Source: JAGRGG01 sp965217265
GTDB taxonomy: Bacteria; Pseudomonadota; Alphaproteobacteria; Geminicoccales; Geminicoccaceae
Reading direction: 5' to 3'
Length of the DNA: 64,000 nt
Assembly: GCA_965217265.1 (NCBI GenBank)
Contig: CBDCHP010000012.1
Coordinates: 248,001 to 312,000 of the forward strand
Positions 46,367 to 55,307 of this stretch are shown here, piece after piece. Made by a program: the position numbers and the translations under genes. A model generated the notes under the pieces. That model was not told the origin of the DNA. It was given only the letters and a program-made list of their open reading frames with translations, and searched no databases. How positions within the stretch are numbered: the first letter of the stretch is position 1; every line of letters starts with the position of its first letter.

Positions 46367-46411
46367 GAGAACGCTGCGCGTGCGCTGCCGCGCGGCTTTT
46401 TTCTTTTCTTT
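46364..46411. repeat. Palindromic dispersed repeat, copy 11 (left half only)
   Basis: TAAGAGAACGCTGCGCGTGC, GCTGCCGCGCGGC and a T-rich tract, then an abrupt change into AT-rich sequence. It begins at the hemB stop. The inner hairpin and right arm are absent. Confidence 0.8.
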
Positions 46412-46428
46412 AGTTATCTGAGAATTTT

Positions 46429-47117
46429 ATGTTTAATTTTCTAAAGTGCCATAACGGTACATTAGAATTGCTTGGAACAATATTTTTTGGTGTCTTATCT
46501 ATTTACTTTTATTTTCAACAACGCGAATTTACTGAGATTTCATACACTAAATCAACAGTCAAAATTGTGGAGAGTGATGACATTGTACCTTCTCTTCAGA
46601 TTATTCGACAAAACGGTGAATCAGTTAAGAATGATGTTTTTGTAACTGAGTTGGTCATGTGGAACTCGGGGACTCTGCCTATATCTGACTCCATTGTACG
46701 CCAACCAATAGCATTATCAGTATTGACAGGCTCAGAGATAATTGATGCACGTGTTGTTGAAGAAAACCATCCAAATTTATCGAATTTTGTTTTGTCTGAT
46801 GACGAAGATTTTCAAATCTAAAACAAATCAATTGGAAATATTTCGACCCTGGTTATGGGATCAAAATTATTATTGTCATAGCAAGCAATGAATTTCCAGA
46901 GGTTAAATTGCTAGGAACAATATTTGGAATAAATAATTTTACTTTTTCAACACATAAAAACAGCCGAGATGATAGATTTGGAAATAGGATTAAACTAATA
47001 TCAAGCGTTGTACTGCTTCTGACGTTTTTACTGATGACTTATCTTGCAAAAAAACTAGAAAAAAATTGGATAACTATTTTGATAGACCTTCTTTATTTGC
47101 CGAAGGAAACATGCTAA
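46429..47117 (+). pseudogene. AT-rich membrane protein gene broken by a frameshift
   Basis: The first frame (46429-46821, 130 residues) has an N-terminal membrane helix (LELLGTIFFGVLSIYFYF) and a beta-rich part (VFVTELVMWNSGTLPISDSI). It stops at TAA 46819-46821. The -1 frame continues smoothly through the stop: LKQINWKYFDPGYGIKIIIV then GTIFGINNFTFSTHKNSRDD and a second membrane helix (LISSVVLLLTFLLMTYLA) to a stop at 47115-47117. The two parts look like one protein of about 228 residues. No slippery heptamer is obvious, so a mutation or sequencing error is more likely than programmed shifting. Strongly AT-rich; foreign origin likely. Confidence 0.6.
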
Positions 47118-47215
47118 TTGTAACATTAATTGCAATATTTATTGTCACTTTGACTTTGAATTTTCTTTTTATAGTTCTTGCTGATTCTTCCAACATTGGC
47201 GCTCCTCCACTATAA
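47111..47215 (+). CDS. 34-residue hydrophobic peptide, overlapping the frameshifted gene
   Basis: ATG at 47111 overlaps the end of the previous frame by seven bases. The peptide is nearly all hydrophobic (MLIVTLIAIFIVTLTLNFLF, then IVLADSSNIGAPPL). GAAGGAAA lies just before the start. It could be a tiny membrane protein or the displaced last helix of the broken gene. Weak evidence. Confidence 0.3.
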   Translation: MLIVTLIAIFIVTLTLNFLFIVLADSSNIGAPPL

Positions 47216-47593
47216 GTTTTACATCGAAATGCAATAATTTAAGTAGCTGCCAGTCATCAGGACATTTTTTAAATCATCTAAAGAATTAAAGGCCCTGTAT
47301 TCTGCCTATTTTTACTGATAAGCGAGGTCATCGTAGACGTTAACTTTGGTTAAACAAAAAGATTGCGTGTCTAACGTACACGTAATGTTCCAGCTTGTTA
47401 TCGGACTGTCACACGGCGAAAATATGTTCCCGTACATAGGGAACGACGTTTTGAACAACCATTGTCACGACCGAGAGCTTATACCGTGAGGCATCGGCGG
47501 GGGGTTGAGCGGACGCGGCGCAGTTCTACCGGCGAACCCCCGCCGCCCTCGGCCGTTGATACGGCAGCAATGCGACGAGAGGGAATGAACCGC
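47216..47593. other. AT-rich intergenic stretch with a 19-bp dyad
   Basis: Mostly AT-rich sequence without a convincing gene. GTTCCC-N7-GGGAAC at 47426-47444 is a clean dyad about 150 bases before the zinc peptide start and could be an operator. The composition returns to GC-rich near 47480, marking the right edge of the island. Confidence 0.45.
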
Positions 47594-47776
47594 ATGATGG
47601 AAGACCGCGAGATTTCGACGGCCGGCACGAAACCCGGCGACGAGGCCGAGCCCGGCACCCCCGGCACCGGCGAGGACGTCTGCCCCCGCTGCGGCGGCAC
47701 CGGCCAAGTGGACGGCAAGGTCTGCCCGGAATGCCAGGGCACCGGCAAGATCGTCGAAGGCGTCGGCGGGGCCTGA
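47594..47776 (+). CDS. Small DnaJ-type zinc-finger peptide
   Basis: 60 residues from ATG 47594 (GAGAGGGA about nine bases upstream; ATGs at 47585 and 47597 are alternatives). The acidic first half is followed by CPRCGGTGQ and CPECQGTGK, two CxxCxGxG repeats as in the DnaJ zinc-finger region, enough for one zinc site. No J-domain. Such small ribbons occur as stand-alone proteins in proteobacteria; their role is unknown. The gene stands alone between the AT-rich island and half repeat copy 12. Confidence 0.7.
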   Translation: MMEDREISTAGTKPGDEAEPGTPGTGEDVCPRCGGTGQVDGKVCPECQGTGKIVEGVGGA

Positions 47777-47789
47777 CCTGCCGCCGTAC

Positions 47790-47880
47790 GGAGAACGCTC
47801 CGCGTCCGCCGGCGCGGGGCATTTTTTTGCCGGTGTTAACGTAGGAGGTTGGCGACGACGCCGAGGGCCGGCTTCGGTCA
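47790..47880. repeat. Palindromic dispersed repeat, copy 12 (right arm missing, reverse orientation)
   Basis: Left arm GAGAACGCTCCGCGTCCGCC, GCGGGGCATTTTTTTGCCGG, GTGTTAACGTAGGAGGTTGG and the inner GCCGAGGGCC. The A-rich tract and right arm are absent; sequence runs directly to the PHP gene start. Confidence 0.8.
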
Positions 47881-47906
47881 GGCGCTTTGAGCAGGGTACA
47901 AACGGC

Positions 47907-48803
47907 GTGATCGAGACGTTCAGAGCGCCCGGGCGCTTCTACCGCGGCAACATCCACACCCACTCGACCAACTCGGACGGCAAGCTGCCGCCCGAGATGG
48001 TTTGCCGCCGCTACCGCGAGGCGGGCTACGACTTCTTGTGCTTGAGCGATCACTTCCTTGAACGCTACGGCCACCCGATCACCGACACGACGCCGTACCG
48101 CACCGACGGCTTCACCACCCTGCTTGGCGCCGAACTGCACGCGCCCGCCAACTCCCAAGGCCAACTCTGGCACATCGTCGGCGCCGGCCTGCCGGCCGAC
48201 TTCGCCCCGCCCGCCACCGGCGAGGACGGCCCGGCCCTCGCCCGCCGCGCCGCCCGTGCCGGGGCCTTCGTCGGCATCGCCCACCCCGAATGGTCGGGCC
48301 TGAGCCTGGAGGACGGGCTCGCCCTCGACGCCGCGCACGCGGTGGAAATCTACAACCACACCTGCGAACTCGACACCGCCCGCCCCGGAGGCGCCTACCT
48401 GCTCGATCAACTCCTGAACGAAGGCCGGCGCCTGGCAGGCTACGCCGCCGACGACGCGCACTTCAAGCGCCCCGACGTCGGCGGCGGCTGGATGATGGTC
48501 AAGGCCGAGGCCAACGCCAACGCCCCCGAGGCCCTCGTCGAGGCCATGTGCGCCGGCCGGTTCTATTCGAGCCAGGGGCCAGTGATCGAGGACGTGACGA
48601 TCGAGGACGGGCGCCTGCGCGTCGCCTGCTCGCCCGCCGCCAACGCCGCCCTCCTCGGCCGCGGCACCCGCGCCGCCCACGTCGCGGGCGAGGACCTCAC
48701 GACGGCCGACCTGCCGCTCAGGGCGTTCAAGAACGACTGGTGCCGGCTCGTCGTCAGGGACGCGCGAGGGCGGCGGGCTTGGAGCAATCCGTTGTGGCTG
48801 TGA
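47907..48803 (+). CDS. PHP-domain metal-dependent phosphoesterase-like protein
   Basis: 298 residues from GTG. PHP motifs: NIHTHSTNSDGKLPPE, LCLSDHFLERYG, LLGAELHAP, GIAHPEWSGL and YAADDAHF, supplying the His/Asp metal ligands of the polymerase-and-histidinol-phosphatase fold. The C-terminal 80 residues are a beta-rich part (FYSSQGPVIEDVTIEDGRLR). No signal peptide. Substrate unknown; relatives are annotated as phosphotransferases or phosphoesterases. No clear ribosome site precedes the GTG. The stop TGA is the start of repeat copy 13. Confidence 0.85.
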   Translation: MIETFRAPGRFYRGNIHTHSTNSDGKLPPEMVCRRYREAGYDFLCLSDHFLERYGHPITDTTPYRTDGFTTLLGAELHAPANSQGQLWHIVGAGLPADFAPPATGEDGPALARRAARAGAFVGIAHPEWSGLSLEDGLALDAAHAVEIYNHTCELDTARPGGAYLLDQLLNEGRRLAGYAADDAHFKRPDVGGGWMMVKAEANANAPEALVEAMCAGRFYSSQGPVIEDVTIEDGRLRVACSPAANAALLGRGTRAAHVAGEDLTTADLPLRAFKNDWCRLVVRDARGRRAWSNPLWL

Positions 48804-48950
48804 TACGCTTCGCGTGCGCTCGCCGCGCGGGCTTTTTTTCTTCTTTTTTGCAACTTTGGCCGGGGCTGTCCCTCGGCGTTGGGGCTAATTCGAGAACAAC
48901 CAGCAAAAACAAAACAAAAAAGACCGCGCGTCAGCGCACGCGAAGCGTTA
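48801..48950. repeat. Palindromic dispersed repeat, copy 13
   Basis: TGATACGCTTCGCGTGCGCT, T-rich tract, inner GGCTGTCCCTCGGCGTTGGGG, A-rich tract, right arm CAGCGCACGCGAAGCGTTAG. It starts at the stop of the PHP gene and ends 20 bases before a CtrA-type box; it lacks GTTAAC. Confidence 0.88.
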
Positions 48951-49126
48951 GTAAGAACAACAAGTAACCTTAATCAAGACTTAACACGAGAATACGCCCC
49001 GGCTCCGCTTCAAGCATTTCTTCCGGACGATGTTTGTTATCCCTCGCCGCAGAGTTGGCGAGACCGCCCGCGTTGGCACGACGTCGCGGTTCCTCGCCAT
49101 CGCCCCAACATTCAGGAAGTACGGGC
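48951..49126 (+). promoter_or_regulatory. Upstream region of the giant surface-protein gene with a perfect CtrA-type box
   Basis: TTAA-TCAAGAC-TTAAC at 48970-48985 is a perfect full CtrA box (TTAA-N7-TTAAC), about 142 bases before the start codon. The remaining leader is AT-richer near 48950-48990 and GC-rich later, with AGGAAG before the ATG. Confidence 0.65.
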
Positions 49127-52100
49127 ATGGCACTCGACGTAAAATTCGATCAGTTCGACCTGGACGGCTACAACGGTCCGGTGGCGGCGTTGCAGTGGGG
49201 GCCGGACGGGCGCCTCTACGTCGCCGAGCGCTTCGGCTCGATCAAGGTGCTCACCGTGGCCGAGGACGGCGGCGCCTACAAGGTGACGGCGAGCGAGACG
49301 ATCGAGCTTATCAAATCGATCCCGAACCACGACGACGACGGCACGGCGGCGCCGCAGGTCGACGCCCGGCAGATGACCGGCATCGCCGTCGGCGGCACGG
49401 CGGACGCGGTCGAGATCTACGTCAGTTCGAGCGACCCCCGCATCGGCGCCGGCGGCGGCGGCCAGGACAAGAACCTCGACACCAACTCGGGCGTCGTCTC
49501 GCGCCTGAGCGTGAACGAGGCGGGTGCTTGGGAGAAGGTCGACCTCGTCCGCGGCCTGCCGCGCTCGGAGGAGAACCACTCGACCAACGGGCTCGCGCTG
49601 GACGAGGAGACGGGCACGCTCTACGTCGCGCAGGGCGGCCACACCAACGCCGGCGCGCCGTCGAACAACTTCGCCGGCCAGAGCGAGTACGCCTACTCGG
49701 CGGCGATCCTCAAGGTGGACTTGGGCGCGATCGAGGCGATGCCGGTCCAGAGCGATCCGGTCTCGGGACAGGCCTACGTCTACGACCTGCCGACGCTGGA
49801 CGACCCGACCCGCGAGAACGTCAACGGGATCACCGACCCGAACGATCCGGGCTACGACGGGATCGACGTCAACGACGTCTTCGGCGGCAATGACGGGCTG
49901 AACCAGGCCAAGATCACCGCCGACAGCCCGGTCCAGGTCTACTCGCCCGGCTACCGCAACCCCTACGACGTGCTGCTCACCGAGGACGGCAAGCTCTACA
50001 CCTACGACAACGGCGCCAACGCCGGCTGGGGCGGCCACCCGGTCGACGCGAACGGCAACCTCGTCACGGGCGCGGGCCAAGACGCCCAGAACGCGCCGAG
50101 CGAGAACGGCGGCGTCAAGAACTACGACAACCTGCACCAGATCGAGGCGGGCACCTACGGCGGCCACCCGAACCCGACGCGCGCCGAAGGGGCGGACGCG
50201 GGCTTGTGGAGCAGCCCGAACAACGGCACCAACGGCGCAGCACCCCTGGACGGCGACGACCTGCCGGCCGACTTCGACACCGTCATCCCCGAGGGCAGCG
50301 CTGACCCGCGCCAGGGCGTCTACAAGGAGGGCGGCTTCGCCGACGGGGCGATCGACACCGGCAAGGGCTCCGTCAACGGGCTCGCCGAGTACACCTCGGG
50401 CAACGCCTTCGGCGGTGCTCTGAAGGGCGCCATCCTCGCCACCGACTACAACGGCGACGTCTACCTGATCCCGCGCGACGCCGCCGGCACGGTCGAGACG
50501 ACGACCGGGAACAAGGGCCAGACGGTCGCCGAGGGCAAGCAGGTCGTCAAGCTCGGCGGCGGCGGCTCCTTGGGCATCGACGCGGTCGGCGACGACCACC
50601 CGTTCGCCGGCACGGTCTGGGTCGGCCAACTCGCCGACGGCAAGATCCGCATCCTGGCGCCGGGCGACGGCACCGCCGGCGGCGGCGGGATCGGCGACGA
50701 CGGCGACGCCGACGACGACGGGCTGAACGACAAGGTCGACCCGTTCGCGCTCGACGCCGACAACGGCGCCGGCACGGTGATTGCGGGCGGCAAGACGCTC
50801 GCCTTCGACTTCGAGAGCGGCTCGAATCCCGGCACCTTCGGCGGCGCCGGCTTCACCGGCGCCATGACCAACGGCGGCGACGCCTTCGAGGACGGCGGGC
50901 TCATCGACGTCGACAACATCATCGCCGGCGGTGCCGGCGGCACGGTCCAGATCAAGAGCGTCGGCGGCGGCGACGCCTACCAGGGCAAGAACGACCAGAA
51001 GGACGCGCTCCAGTTCGGCGTCACGCTGGACGAGAGCGTCGGCGAGGCCGACATCACGCTGACGATGAAGAACTGGATCCCGGCCGCGACCCCCGGCGGC
51101 GGCTACCCCTCGGCCGGCCTCGTGATCGGCACCGGCGACCAGGACAACTACCTCAAGCTGGTCTTGGGCGCCCGCGGCGACGCCGACGGCTTCACCCAGG
51201 CGATGTTCGAGCAGGGCGTCGAGAACGACGGCAAGGCGTCGAACAAGGACTTTACTGATAACGCCCTTCTTGACCCAGGCCAAGCCGACTGGGTGCAGCT
51301 GCGGCTCAGCGTCGATCCGGAGGCTGGCACGGTGCTGCCGTCCTGGCGCTACGGCACGGGCGAGTTGCCGGGCGACGCCGAGGCCGGCTTCGTCGAGGGT
51401 GAGACGATCACCCTGCCCGCCGACAGCGACCTGCTCAAGGCCGTGCGGGACGCCTACGCGATCGACGGCGTCAAGAGCGCCTTGAGCGTCGGCTTGGTCG
51501 CGACCTCGAACGCGGGCACCCCCTTCACCGCCGACTTCGACGGCATCACGATCGCGACGACGGTGAAGGAGGGTTACGAGGCGCCGGCCGAGGACGACGA
51601 CGTGGTCGCGGCGATCAACGCCGGCGGCGCGGCCTACACCGACGCCAACGGCGTCGTCTTCGCCGCCGACACCAAGGCCGCGCCCAGCGCCGCCCTCGCC
51701 GAGGGCGCCAGCAAAACCTATGACACGAAGGGCGACATCGCCGGGACGGAGGACGACGCGCTCTACCAGACCGAGCGCTACGGCGCCGACTTCGGCTACG
51801 ACATCGAACTGGCGACGCCCGGCACCTACGAGGTCGAGCTGCACTTCGCCGAACTCTACCAGAACGCCGACGGCAAGCGGGTCTTCGACGTCGAGATCGA
51901 GGGCGAGGAGGTCGTCAGCAACCTCGACCTGCACAAGCTCGCCGGCCACGACGGCGCCTACGTCGTGACCAAGCGAGTCGAGGTCGAGGACGGCAACCTC
52001 GACATCGACTTCAAGGCGACCGATATCGGCGAGGACGTCGACAACGCCAAGATCGGTGCCATCGTCGTCCGCGCGGTCGAGACCGCGACCCCCGACACGG

Positions 52101-54613
52101 ACGCGCCGACGGCGGGCTTGAGCGTGACGCCGCCTATGATCGTGACCGAGGCCGGCGCGTTCGAGGTGCAGGTGACCTACGCCGATGCCAGCGGCATCGA
52201 CGCCGACACGATCGACGCCGCCGACCTGATCGCCACGGGTCCGGGCGGGACCGTCGCCGGGGTGGCGCTGGTCGGCACGACGGTCAACGCCGACGGCTCG
52301 CTCACCGCGACCTACGCGATCGACGACCCGAACGGCGACGGCTGGGACACGGGCGACAACGGCACCTACGAACTCAAACTCGCGGCGGGCGAGGTCGCCG
52401 ACGGCGCCGGCAACGCGGCCGCCGAGGAGACGCCGATCGGGAACTTCGAGGTCGAGATCGAGGCCGAGATCCCAACGGTGGAGGAGGGCCCGTTCAAGGG
52501 CATCGCCACCCCCGACGCCTACGCCGACAGCGAGGTCGGCCGGGCCGTGGTCAAGGTGACGCCGGGCAAGGACGACGTCCAGGCGTCGAACTACGGCAAC
52601 AATTCGTTCACGGTCGAGAACCTCGGCGATAAGAAGATCGCGGCCGTCTACATCGACGTGAGCGACGCGCTCTACCCCGACACCGTGTTCGATCCCTACG
52701 GCGTCGCCGGCGACAGCGTCGCCAAGGCGCTGCAGATCAACAGCGGCAAGAACGCCACCGGCGCCGTCGTGCCGGATGGGGCCTATATCGGCGAGGGCGG
52801 GGCGAAGGGCTTCGAGGGCCTGCTCGTCGCCTTTTCCGAGGGCGACGGGTTCGAGAACGGCGAGAAGGTCGGCTTCAGCGTCGACATGGACCCGAACTCG
52901 ATCGCCGGCATGGCCAAGTCGACCGTGGACCAGGGCACCCTGCCCGCCGGCTGGGACGTCGGCGGCGTCTCCGGCGCCGAATTGATCGGGGCCGAGGTGC
53001 GCATCCTGTTCACCGACGGCAGCACCGCCACGGCGCAGTTGCACGGCGACGAGAGCCAAGCCGGCTCGCAGGCGCTCGTCCAGGAGGGCGAGGCCGGCCC
53101 GGCGGCATCGCTCGACGTCGGCGGCCTGGACGCGGACGGCCGCTACGGCGGCACCCCGCCCACGGTCGTCGTCGGCGGACCCGAGGGGGCGACGGTGCGG
53201 GTGGTGATGACCAAGGGCATCCAGCCCGTGGCGAACCCCGACGTCGCGGATCAGGTCGAGGCGGCGCTCGAAGGCAAGGCCTTCCCGGCCAACAACGCGG
53301 TCGAGTTCCAGACCCTCGACGTCGTCATCCCGACGGGCGGCACGGTCGACGTCTCGGACCTCTTCGACTACGCCAACGACCCGAACGGCTACGTCTTCGC
53401 CGGCAACGACACGCTGCCGATCGGCTTCGTCGCGGCGGTCGTCGACGAGGACAGCGGCCTGCCGCTCGGGCCGGTGACGCGGCCGGTCTACGCCGTCTCG
53501 AACGGCACGCCGGTCGGCGGCGACGCGGGCGGCGAGACGGTGAGCACGCTCGCCGTGACGCTCAAGGCCGACGCCGACCTGTCGCGCTTCAACATCGTGC
53601 TGGACGGCGAGACAGTGCTCGACAAGGGCAAGCTGGATGCCGGGACCGAGAAGACCTACACCTTCGAGGTCACGGGCGACGGGGCAGCGAAGGGCCTCGC
53701 AGTCGAGCACTTCTACGACACGGCGAAGCGGGCACTCGACGTCGTCGAGGTCAGCGTCGACGGGGTGAAGGTTGACTTAGGCGCCGGCACCGTGTTCGAC
53801 GGCCGAAAGCCGATCGTGACGACGGACGACGCGACGCCGACGATCAACTACAACGGCGTCTTCGAACTCGACCTCGACGCCGACCTGTTCGGCGGCGATG
53901 CGGGCGGCGGCGACACCGGCGGCGGAACGGTCAACACAGCACCCGTGGCGGTGGACGATGTGGGTGCGACTGAAGCCGACAGGTCGGTCACGATCGACGT
54001 GCTCGGCAACGACACCGACGCTGAGAACGACGCGCTCAGCATCGCCGAGGTCGCGCAACCGACGCGCGGCGCCGTCAGGATCGAGGACGGCAAGCTCGTC
54101 TTCGACGCGCAAGGCGACTTCGACGGCCTCGCGGCCGGCGAGAGCACGACCGAGACCTTCGGCTACAAGGTCACGGACGGCGACCTCACCGACACGGGCG
54201 AGGTCACGGTCACGATCGAGGGTGTAAACGAGGGCGACATACTCGTTCCGATGCCCACGACCAGCATGGTCAAGGTCACGCTCGGGGCGGGAGCGGACCT
54301 GTCGCGCTTCAACGTCCTGATCGACGGCGAGACCGTCCTCGACCGGGGTCTCCTGAAAGCCGAGAGCGAGGACACGTTCGTCTTCGAGATCGAGGACGAC
54401 GGCGCGGCGCACGCGATCGAGGTCGAGCACTTCTATGACACGGCCAACCGGGCGCTCGACGTCGTCGGGGTCGAGGTCGACGGGGTGGATCTCGACCTCG
54501 CGGGCGGCACGGTGTTCGACGGCCGCGGGCCGATCGTGACCACCGACGACGCGACGCCGACGATCAACTACAACGGCGTCTTCAAGCTCGGCCTCGACGC
54601 CGACCTGTTCTAA
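49127..54613 (+). CDS. Giant multidomain surface protein: sorbosone dehydrogenase-like propeller, malectin, Ig-like and repeated C-terminal modules
   Basis: 1,828 residues, very acidic. Residues 1-520: beta-propeller like glucose/sorbosone dehydrogenases (LQWGPDGRLYVAERFGSIKV, ENHSTNGLALDEETGTLYVA, YSPGYRNPYDVLLTEDGKLY). Around 527: calcium-type DADDDGLNDKVDP. About 560-810: a lectin-like sandwich. About 828-985: malectin-like (AINAGGAAYTDANGVVFAAD, YEVELHFAELY). About 1000-1115: Ig-like. About 1120-1460: not recognised. Then two roughly 115-residue copies (1473-1588 and 1712-1827) sharing DLSRFN, HFYDTA and TTDDATPTINYNGVF, around a VCBS/cadherin-like domain (APVAVDD, IDVLGNDTDAENDALS). There is no signal peptide, so export probably uses a C-terminal route such as type I secretion. 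Start ATG after AGGAAG. Confidence 0.85.
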   Translation: MALDVKFDQFDLDGYNGPVAALQWGPDGRLYVAERFGSIKVLTVAEDGGAYKVTASETIELIKSIPNHDDDGTAAPQVDARQMTGIAVGGTADAVEIYVSSSDPRIGAGGGGQDKNLDTNSGVVSRLSVNEAGAWEKVDLVRGLPRSEENHSTNGLALDEETGTLYVAQGGHTNAGAPSNNFAGQSEYAYSAAILKVDLGAIEAMPVQSDPVSGQAYVYDLPTLDDPTRENVNGITDPNDPGYDGIDVNDVFGGNDGLNQAKITADSPVQVYSPGYRNPYDVLLTEDGKLYTYDNGANAGWGGHPVDANGNLVTGAGQDAQNAPSENGGVKNYDNLHQIEAGTYGGHPNPTRAEGADAGLWSSPNNGTNGAAPLDGDDLPADFDTVIPEGSADPRQGVYKEGGFADGAIDTGKGSVNGLAEYTSGNAFGGALKGAILATDYNGDVYLIPRDAAGTVETTTGNKGQTVAEGKQVVKLGGGGSLGIDAVGDDHPFAGTVWVGQLADGKIRILAPGDGTAGGGGIGDDGDADDDGLNDKVDPFALDADNGAGTVIAGGKTLAFDFESGSNPGTFGGAGFTGAMTNGGDAFEDGGLIDVDNIIAGGAGGTVQIKSVGGGDAYQGKNDQKDALQFGVTLDESVGEADITLTMKNWIPAATPGGGYPSAGLVIGTGDQDNYLKLVLGARGDADGFTQAMFEQGVENDGKASNKDFTDNALLDPGQADWVQLRLSVDPEAGTVLPSWRYGTGELPGDAEAGFVEGETITLPADSDLLKAVRDAYAIDGVKSALSVGLVATSNAGTPFTADFDGITIATTVKEGYEAPAEDDDVVAAINAGGAAYTDANGVVFAADTKAAPSAALAEGASKTYDTKGDIAGTEDDALYQTERYGADFGYDIELATPGTYEVELHFAELYQNADGKRVFDVEIEGEEVVSNLDLHKLAGHDGAYVVTKRVEVEDGNLDIDFKATDIGEDVDNAKIGAIVVRAVETATPDTDAPTAGLSVTPPMIVTEAGAFEVQVTYADASGIDADTIDAADLIATGPGGTVAGVALVGTTVNADGSLTATYAIDDPNGDGWDTGDNGTYELKLAAGEVADGAGNAAAEETPIGNFEVEIEAEIPTVEEGPFKGIATPDAYADSEVGRAVVKVTPGKDDVQASNYGNNSFTVENLGDKKIAAVYIDVSDALYPDTVFDPYGVAGDSVAKALQINSGKNATGAVVPDGAYIGEGGAKGFEGLLVAFSEGDGFENGEKVGFSVDMDPNSIAGMAKSTVDQGTLPAGWDVGGVSGAELIGAEVRILFTDGSTATAQLHGDESQAGSQALVQEGEAGPAASLDVGGLDADGRYGGTPPTVVVGGPEGATVRVVMTKGIQPVANPDVADQVEAALEGKAFPANNAVEFQTLDVVIPTGGTVDVSDLFDYANDPNGYVFAGNDTLPIGFVAAVVDEDSGLPLGPVTRPVYAVSNGTPVGGDAGGETVSTLAVTLKADADLSRFNIVLDGETVLDKGKLDAGTEKTYTFEVTGDGAAKGLAVEHFYDTAKRALDVVEVSVDGVKVDLGAGTVFDGRKPIVTTDDATPTINYNGVFELDLDADLFGGDAGGGDTGGGTVNTAPVAVDDVGATEADRSVTIDVLGNDTDAENDALSIAEVAQPTRGAVRIEDGKLVFDAQGDFDGLAAGESTTETFGYKVTDGDLTDTGEVTVTIEGVNEGDILVPMPTTSMVKVTLGAGADLSRFNVLIDGETVLDRGLLKAESEDTFVFEIEDDGAAHAIEVEHFYDTANRALDVVGVEVDGVDLDLAGGTVFDGRGPIVTTDDATPTINYNGVFKLGLDADLF

Positions 54614-54633
54614 GCCGTACTTCGAGCGCGCGG

Positions 54634-54663
54634 GGGGTCGGGCGGCACGTGCCGCCCGACCCC
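54634..54663. terminator. Perfect 30-bp palindrome between convergent genes
   Basis: GGGGTCGGGCGGCAC followed at once by its exact reverse complement, 20 bases after the giant-gene stop and just before the rlmE stop. No long T tract on either side. It probably acts as a bidirectional RNA hairpin terminator or processing block. Confidence 0.75.
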
Positions 54664-54671
54664 TTCGCCGT

Positions 54672-55307
54672 TCAGTCGGCCCCCTCCTCGCGCGGGCGCA
54701 ATCGCTCGGCCAGGAGGTAGATCTCGGACGATTCGCTCCGCGTCGCCTTCGGCCGCAGCAGCCGCGTCGTCTTGAACAGGCCGCGGGCGAGGTCGAGGAC
54801 GGGCACCTCGGCGCCGCGGATCAGCTTGAGCAGGACCCGGCCGTCCGCCCGCAGCGCCTCGGGCGCGAAGGCGACGACCGCCTCGCCGATCCCCTCCATG
54901 CGCAGCCGGTCGACGACCCGCCGGCCGGTCGCGTCGGGGGCTATGTCGCTCAAGACCAAGTCGGCCGGACCGCCCAGGAGGCGGCGCAGTTCGTCCTGCA
55001 CGGCGGCGTCGAGGAAGTCGCCCTGCACGGTCTCGACTCCGGCCAGCGGCTCGATCGGCAGCAGGTCGCAGGCGACGGTCTTCGCCCGCTTCTGGGCCGC
55101 GTACTGGCTCCAACTGCCCGGCGCCGCACCGAGGTCGAGGACGCGCCCCCCCGGCCGGAGCAGCTTGAAGCGCTCGTCGATCTCTTTGAGCTTATAGACC
55201 GAGCGGGCGCGATAGCCCTCATCGCGGGCGCGCCGGACGTAGGGGTCGCTCGACTGCCGCCTCAGCCAGCGGGTCGAACTGTCGCTGCGCTTTGGCTTAG
55301 GCGGCAT
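54672..55307 (-). CDS. rlmE: 23S rRNA 2'-O-methyltransferase RlmE (FtsJ)
   Basis: Methylates U2552 in the ribosomal A-loop. 211 residues. SAM motif GGRVLDLGAAPGSWSQYA and the K-D-K-E catalytic tetrad context: VYKLKEIDERF, VLSDIAPDATG, LLKLIRGAE and SSEIYLLA. SYVRRARDEGYR-like N-terminal RNA-binding region (DPYVRRARDEGYRARS). The start ATG at 55307 overlaps the end of the ppx gene by 11 bases, so the two are co-transcribed, the order common in alphaproteobacteria. Confidence 0.95.
   Translation of the reverse strand: MPPKPKRSDSSTRWLRRQSSDPYVRRARDEGYRARSVYKLKEIDERFKLLRPGGRVLDLGAAPGSWSQYAAQKRAKTVACDLLPIEPLAGVETVQGDFLDAAVQDELRRLLGGPADLVLSDIAPDATGRRVVDRLRMEGIGEAVVAFAPEALRADGRVLLKLIRGAEVPVLDLARGLFKTTRLLRPKATRSESSEIYLLAERLRPREEGAD

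Noticed and set aside
46805..46825. Programmed -1 frameshifting in the AT-rich gene
   Set aside because: No X-XXY-YYZ slippery heptamer, downstream pseudoknot or other signal is apparent at the shift point.
47334..47354. GTTAACTTTGGTTAAAC considered as a CtrA box
   Set aside because: The TTAA half-sites are six bases apart instead of seven, and it lies in an AT-rich island where such matches are expected.
49112..53710. A 1,532-codon open frame antisense to the giant surface-protein gene
   Set aside because: Antisense frames of GC-rich, third-position-biased genes stay open by composition. The peptide is Arg/Val/Asp-rich and low in complexity, and the sense frame has clear domains.
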